This document shows, in pieces, positions 60,692 to 64,000 of a stretch of 64,000 bases of DNA (the first letter of the stretch is position 1; each line of letters begins with the position of its first letter). Both the position numbers and the translations under genes were made by a program. The notes under the pieces were generated by a model, which worked only from the letters and a program-made list of their open reading frames with translations, did no database searches and had not been told where the DNA came from. Where the stretch lies: assembly GCA_963837325.1 (NCBI GenBank), contig CAWIMV010000001.1:2170001-2234000 (forward strand). Reading direction: 5' to 3'. This DNA is from CAVQKZ01 sp963837325. GTDB lineage: Bacteria; Actinomycetota; Actinomycetes; Mycobacteriales; Jatrophihabitantaceae.

Positions 60692-61867
60692 ATGAACCGT
60701 CTCGCCCTGGTGGCCGGTGTCGGCACCACCGTGCTCGTCGCCGCCCTGTCGAGCGCCGCCAGCGCGGCCGCCGCCCCAACCACGCCGTCGGCCGCTGTCT
60801 CTCGCCACGCCGAAAAGGTCTGTAGCAAAGCTCCGGCCGGCTACGCCGCCTGCGCCGCACAGGTGGTCGTCGACAGCGCCGGCAAGCCGCAGGTTGCCGC
60901 GGCGCCGAGGGGCTACGGCCCGGCCGACATACGGTCGGCCTACGTGCTCTCCGCGTCGGCCGGCAGCGGCAAGACCGTAGCGATCGTCGACGCCTACAAC
61001 GATCCGACCGCGGCGGCGGACCTGGCCGTCTATCGGTCGACCTACGGCCTGCCGGCCTGCACGACCGCCAGCGGCTGTCTGCGCATTCGCAACCAGAGCG
61101 GCGGGACCAGCCTGCCGGCAACGAATGCCGGGTGGGCGACGGAGATCAGTCTGGACCTCGACATGGTGTCGGCGGCCTGCCCGGCCTGCAAGATCTTGCT
61201 GGTCGAGGCCAATTCAGCGTCGTTCGGCAATCTCGGCACCGCGGTGAACTACGCCGCAAGCCAGGGCGTGGCCGCGATCAGCAACAGTTACGGCGGCAGT
61301 GACAGCCGCGCCAGTTCGGCCTACAACCACCCGGGCATCGCCATCACCGCGTCGAGCGGTGATGCCGGGTACGGCGTGGAATCACCCGCGAGCTTCGACA
61401 GCGTCGTCGCGGTGGGCGGCACCAGCCTGACCCGCGCGAGCAACGCGCGAGGCTGGACCGAACGGGCCTGGAGCGGCGCGGGAAGCGGCTGCTCCACGCT
61501 GAACGCCAAGCCGTCGTGGCAGACGTCCGTGACCAAGTGCTCGGGCAAGGCTGTCGCCGACGTGTCCGCGGTCGCCGACCCGCAGACGGGCGTAGCGGTC
61601 TATGACACCACGCGGTACCAGGGCGCCTCGGGCTGGCAGGTATACGGAGGCACGAGCGCATCATCGCCGATCATCGCCAGCGTGTACGCCATGTCGGGCA
61701 ACACCGCGGGCTATCCCGCGTCCTACACCTGGGGCCACCCGGGCGGCCTGAATGACGTCACCTCGGGCTCGAACGGCAGTTGCCCGACCTCGATCTGGTG
61801 CCACGCCGGAGCCGGGTGGGACGGGCCGACCGGCCTGGGCACCCCGAAGGGCACCAGCAGCTTCTGA
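60692..61867 (+). CDS. Secreted S53 (sedolisin-like) serine peptidase, copy 1
   Basis: A 391-residue exported peptidase. ATG 60692 has GGAGG six bases upstream. A signal peptide (MNRLALVAGVGTTVLVAALS, cut near SAAAAP) precedes a short CSKAPAGYAACAAQVVVDS region, then the catalytic domain. The sedolisin residues are present: Glu151 and Asp155 (TEISLDLD), Asp224 (SSGDAGY) and Ser322 (YGGTSASSP). The long pro-domain typical of the family is missing. A close paralogue follows 314 bases downstream. S53 enzymes are acid-active; the substrate is unknown. Confidence 0.88.
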   Translation: MNRLALVAGVGTTVLVAALSSAASAAAAPTTPSAAVSRHAEKVCSKAPAGYAACAAQVVVDSAGKPQVAAAPRGYGPADIRSAYVLSASAGSGKTVAIVDAYNDPTAAADLAVYRSTYGLPACTTASGCLRIRNQSGGTSLPATNAGWATEISLDLDMVSAACPACKILLVEANSASFGNLGTAVNYAASQGVAAISNSYGGSDSRASSAYNHPGIAITASSGDAGYGVESPASFDSVVAVGGTSLTRASNARGWTERAWSGAGSGCSTLNAKPSWQTSVTKCSGKAVADVSAVADPQTGVAVYDTTRYQGASGWQVYGGTSASSPIIASVYAMSGNTAGYPASYTWGHPGGLNDVTSGSNGSCPTSIWCHAGAGWDGPTGLGTPKGTSSF

Positions 61868-61876
61868 CGGAGCGAG

Positions 61877-61908
61877 CTGAGGGCCCGGTCTGCTGACCGG
61901 GCCCTCAG
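61877..61908 (+). terminator. Strong hairpin terminator after the first S53 gene
   Basis: Arms CTGAGGGCCCGGTC (61877-61890) and GACCGGGCCCTCAG (61895-61908) pair perfectly over 14 bp around the four-base loop TGCT, beginning 10 bases after the stop. No T-run follows, as often in high-GC actinomycetes. It should separate the two peptidase genes into independent transcripts. Confidence 0.8.
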
Positions 61909-61937
61909 TGCTGTCCGACCAGGCCGTGAAACGTCCG

Positions 61938-62100
61938 ATATCTTCCTAAGAAGCGGCCTAAATCGCTCACGGACGGTGTCTGGCCAGCAAGGACGGTCGG
62001 GCCGTCGCCGGTCGGCAACCGGCTGTGCCCCTTTGATTACAAGGGTGCCGCACAGTTGCCAACTCGTCCGATCATGTGTAGTCTCTGTTTAGGAAGATAT
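61938..62100. repeat. 12-bp perfect inverted repeat upstream of the second S53 gene
   Basis: Arms ATATCTTCCTAA (61938-61949) and TTAGGAAGATAT (62089-62100) lie 139 bases apart in a 272-base gene-free stretch. The DNA around the right arm is clearly AT-richer than the rest of the window (ATATTTTCACTAAAACTAAA). It may mark a regulator site, a looped operator, the ends of a small inserted sequence, or Lsr2-bound DNA. The promoter of the second peptidase gene probably lies near the right arm. Confidence 0.7.
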
Positions 62101-62180
62101 TTTCACTAAAACTAAATGCAAGATCGTTGGCACGCAGCAGCGTGGCGTCGAAGCCTTCGGGGGCACCGAGTAGAGGGTCC

Positions 62181-63392
62181 ATGAATCGCTCCGCACGCAC
62201 CGCCGCGAAAGCCGGTATCGCCCTCCTTGCCACCCTCTGTGCCGTCGTCACGGCCAGCACTGTGACCGCCAGGACGGTCGCCCCGATCGCCCGGGCGGTG
62301 GCAACACAGACTGAGCACTCCTGCGCCGTCGCCACCGCGGGCTTCGCGAACTGCGACGCACAGATCGTCGTGGACTCCCAGGGCCAGCCGGCCAGCGCCC
62401 AACCGAACGCGGTCACCGGCACACCGAATGGCTTGGGCCCGGCGCAGATTCGGTCCGCCTACGCATTGCTCGCCGCGGCCGGCAAAGGCCGAACGGTCGC
62501 CGTCGTCAACGCCTACAACCATCCCGGAGTAGCGGCCGATCTGGCGGTCTACCGCAAGAAGTTCGGACTGCCCGCCTGCACGGTCGCCAACGGCTGCTTC
62601 CGCAAGGTCAACCAGACCGGCGGCTCGGTGATGCCGAAGACCGACGCCGGTTGGGCGACCGAGACCAGCCTGGACGTCGAGATGGTGTCGGCGGCCTGCC
62701 CGAGTTGCAAGATCCTGCTGGTTTTGGCCACCACGTCTTCGATGGCCAACCTCGCGATCGCAGTCGACTACGCGGCGACCCAGCACGTGTCGGCCATCAG
62801 CAACAGCTACAGCGCGCCGGATTCCGCGCCGAACCCGGCCTACGACCATCCCGGCATCGCAATCACCGCGTCGACGGGCGACAACGGCTACGGCGTGAAA
62901 TCGCCGGCCAGCTTCGACACCGTGATCGCGGTGGGCGGAACCAGCCTCAAGAAGTCAGCCACCGCCCGTAAGTGGACGGAGACCGCCTGGAGCGGCGCCG
63001 GGAGCGGTTGCTCGAAGTTGAACGCCAAGCCGTCATGGCAGAGCGCGGCGACCAAATGCACCGGCAAAGCCGTGGCCGACGTGTCCGCCGTCGCCGACCC
63101 GAACACCGGGGTGGCGATGTACGACAGCCTCAGCTTCCGGGGCGCAGCGGGTTGGCAGGTGTACGGCGGTACCAGCGTCGCGGCCCCGATCGTCGCTGCG
63201 GTGTACACGATGTCGGGCCGGACGGCTGGGTATCCAGCCTCGTACAGCTGGACGCATCCCGGCAATCTCAACGACGTCAAGACCGGCACGAACGGCAAGT
63301 GTCCGCTGGCAACTGCATCGTGGTGCACGGCTCGGACTGGCTGGGATGGCGCGAGTGGGCTCGGCACCCCGAAGGGCACTGGCGGGTTCTAG
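62181..63392 (+). CDS. Secreted S53 (sedolisin-like) serine peptidase, copy 2
   Basis: A 403-residue paralogue of the preceding peptidase with the same layout: signal peptide (about 1-35, KAGIALLATLCAVVTASTVT), a CAVATAGFANCDAQIVVDS region, then the catalytic domain with Glu161 and Asp165 (TETSLDVE), Asp234 (STGDNGY) and Ser332 (YGGTSVAAP). ATG 62181 follows GAGGG. The two proteins share most motifs in order, which points to tandem duplication. The upstream region is different and AT-rich, so the copies are probably expressed under different conditions. Confidence 0.88.
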   Translation: MNRSARTAAKAGIALLATLCAVVTASTVTARTVAPIARAVATQTEHSCAVATAGFANCDAQIVVDSQGQPASAQPNAVTGTPNGLGPAQIRSAYALLAAAGKGRTVAVVNAYNHPGVAADLAVYRKKFGLPACTVANGCFRKVNQTGGSVMPKTDAGWATETSLDVEMVSAACPSCKILLVLATTSSMANLAIAVDYAATQHVSAISNSYSAPDSAPNPAYDHPGIAITASTGDNGYGVKSPASFDTVIAVGGTSLKKSATARKWTETAWSGAGSGCSKLNAKPSWQSAATKCTGKAVADVSAVADPNTGVAMYDSLSFRGAAGWQVYGGTSVAAPIVAAVYTMSGRTAGYPASYSWTHPGNLNDVKTGTNGKCPLATASWCTARTGWDGASGLGTPKGTGGF

Positions 63393-63519
63393 CCCGAAGC
63401 TCGCGTTGAAAAGCGAAAAGCAAAAAGCGCAGCGACGAGGGAGTTGGGTGGTCGGCTCGGGTTTGCGCTTTCGGGCTGCGGCTCGTGCGAATCACCTTAC
63501 GAGATAACGGGAAAGTGGC

Positions 63520-63548
63520 TTCGTTTCGTCGATCACCTGTGCTATAAT
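63520..63548 (+). promoter_or_regulatory. Promoter of the DUF222-type gene, probably leaderless
   Basis: A perfect -10 hexamer TATAAT (63543-63548) with TTCGTT 17 bases upstream (63520-63525) as a weak -35. The ATG of the next gene starts eight bases after the -10, where transcription itself should begin, and no ribosome binding site is present. Both facts fit a leaderless mRNA. Confidence 0.7.
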
Positions 63549-63555
63549 CGACCGT

Positions 63556-64000
63556 ATGAGCGAACCTCTGGCGGACGATCCGGAACCGTACGTTCCTTCC
63601 CTCCTGGACGCCGACGTTGCTCCCGATGATGTCGCGGCCTGGGCCGCGACCGTCACTCCTGGCTCCGCGGTGATCAAGCCGCTCGTTCATGTGAACGTGC
63701 ACCGCTTGTCCTATGCCGGTCGGGTGGATGCGTTGGCGGCGTTGGAGCGGCAGCGGTCCTGGATCGATGCCCAGCAGTTGCGGTTGTTGGCGGTGATGGC
63801 GGCTGATCCGCCGGTGAAGTCCCCGACCGAGGTCCTGGACAAGGAATGGCTCAAGGAAGACGTGGCCTGTGCGCTGCGGTTGTCGGCCCAGACCGCGGCG
63901 GATCGGCTGGAGTTCGCCAAAGCGATGACCCGGCTGCCCGCGACGCTCGATTTGCAGGAGCGCGGGGAGATCACCGTGCACCACTCCCGGCACCTGGCCG
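63556..64000 (+). CDS. DUF222/13E12-type protein, 5' part (cut by the window end)
   Basis: An open frame from ATG 63556 runs off the right edge, giving 148 residues. It opens MSEPLADDPEPYVPSLLDAD; the parts VDALAALERQRSWIDAQQLR, EVACALRLSAQTAADRLEFA-like VACALRLSAQTAADRL and LDLQERGEITVHHSRHLA match the DUF222 helical domain, which is usually followed by a C-terminal HNH nuclease domain outside this window. These genes occur as many copies in actinobacteria (13E12 repeat family). No ribosome binding site is seen; start by a leaderless promoter is likely. Confidence 0.82.
   Translation, partial: MSEPLADDPEPYVPSLLDADVAPDDVAAWAATVTPGSAVIKPLVHVNVHRLSYAGRVDALAALERQRSWIDAQQLRLLAVMAADPPVKSPTEVLDKEWLKEDVACALRLSAQTAADRLEFAKAMTRLPATLDLQERGEITVHHSRHLA

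Overview
The window looks like chromosome of a high-GC actinomycete. The support is an Lsr2 nucleoid protein, a Kgd-type 2-oxoglutarate decarboxylase with a fused E2 domain, a DUF6104 small protein, F420-type oxidoreductases, an LmeA-like (DUF2993) protein, an Rv1747-like FHA-ABC transporter, many GTG starts and 4-nt ATGA/GTGA gene overlaps. The genus cannot be fixed from sequence alone; a Frankia/Jatrophihabitans-like relative is a guess.

Layout. 0.2-5.6 kb: an APC-type permease, a secreted GH2 exo-glucosaminidase-like enzyme and an SGNH lipoprotein. 5.5-15.0 kb: a phosphothreonine signalling island. It holds a FecR-like membrane protein with a Thr-containing 24-bp tandem repeat, an FHA-DUF2993 protein, a double-FHA ABC exporter, a Ser/Thr kinase with a C-terminal zinc ribbon, a TerY-like VWA protein and a PP2C phosphatase. 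The last three match the composition of the TerY-P triad. 15.1-16.7 kb: an SDR enzyme and a 750-bp gene-free stretch with several hairpins.

16.7-40.1 kb: an almost complete aerobic (late cobalt insertion) cobalamin pathway. A seven-gene, translationally coupled, leftward operon (chelatase ChlI/D fusion, cobO, cobB, cobC, cobT, a cobA-cobU fusion, cobS) sits under a cobalamin riboswitch. A second riboswitch precedes the cobalt transporter genes cbtB-cbtA. Then come cobL-cobM, cobF, cobK, cobG-cobH-cobIJ, cobN and cobD-cobQ. Two of these genes, cobF and cobN, each carry one apparent extra base that breaks the reading frame. cobN also carries a 76-bp concentric palindrome. An FhuF-like 2Fe-2S protein lies between the two riboswitches.

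40.2-64 kb: a large secreted GH2 beta-galactosidase under a DeoR regulator; lsr2; two F420-type oxidoreductases; a secreted phosphoesterase; a DksA-like protein; a secreted HNH/Excalibur nuclease; an ABC exporter pair; kgd; a Gfo/Idh oxidoreductase; DUF6104; an unlisted 33-aa membrane peptide; the divergent yczE/yczR pair; malic enzyme; an RmlC-like epimerase; two tandem S53 (sedolisin-like) secreted peptidases; and the 5' part of a DUF222/13E12-type gene with a leaderless promoter, cut by the window end.
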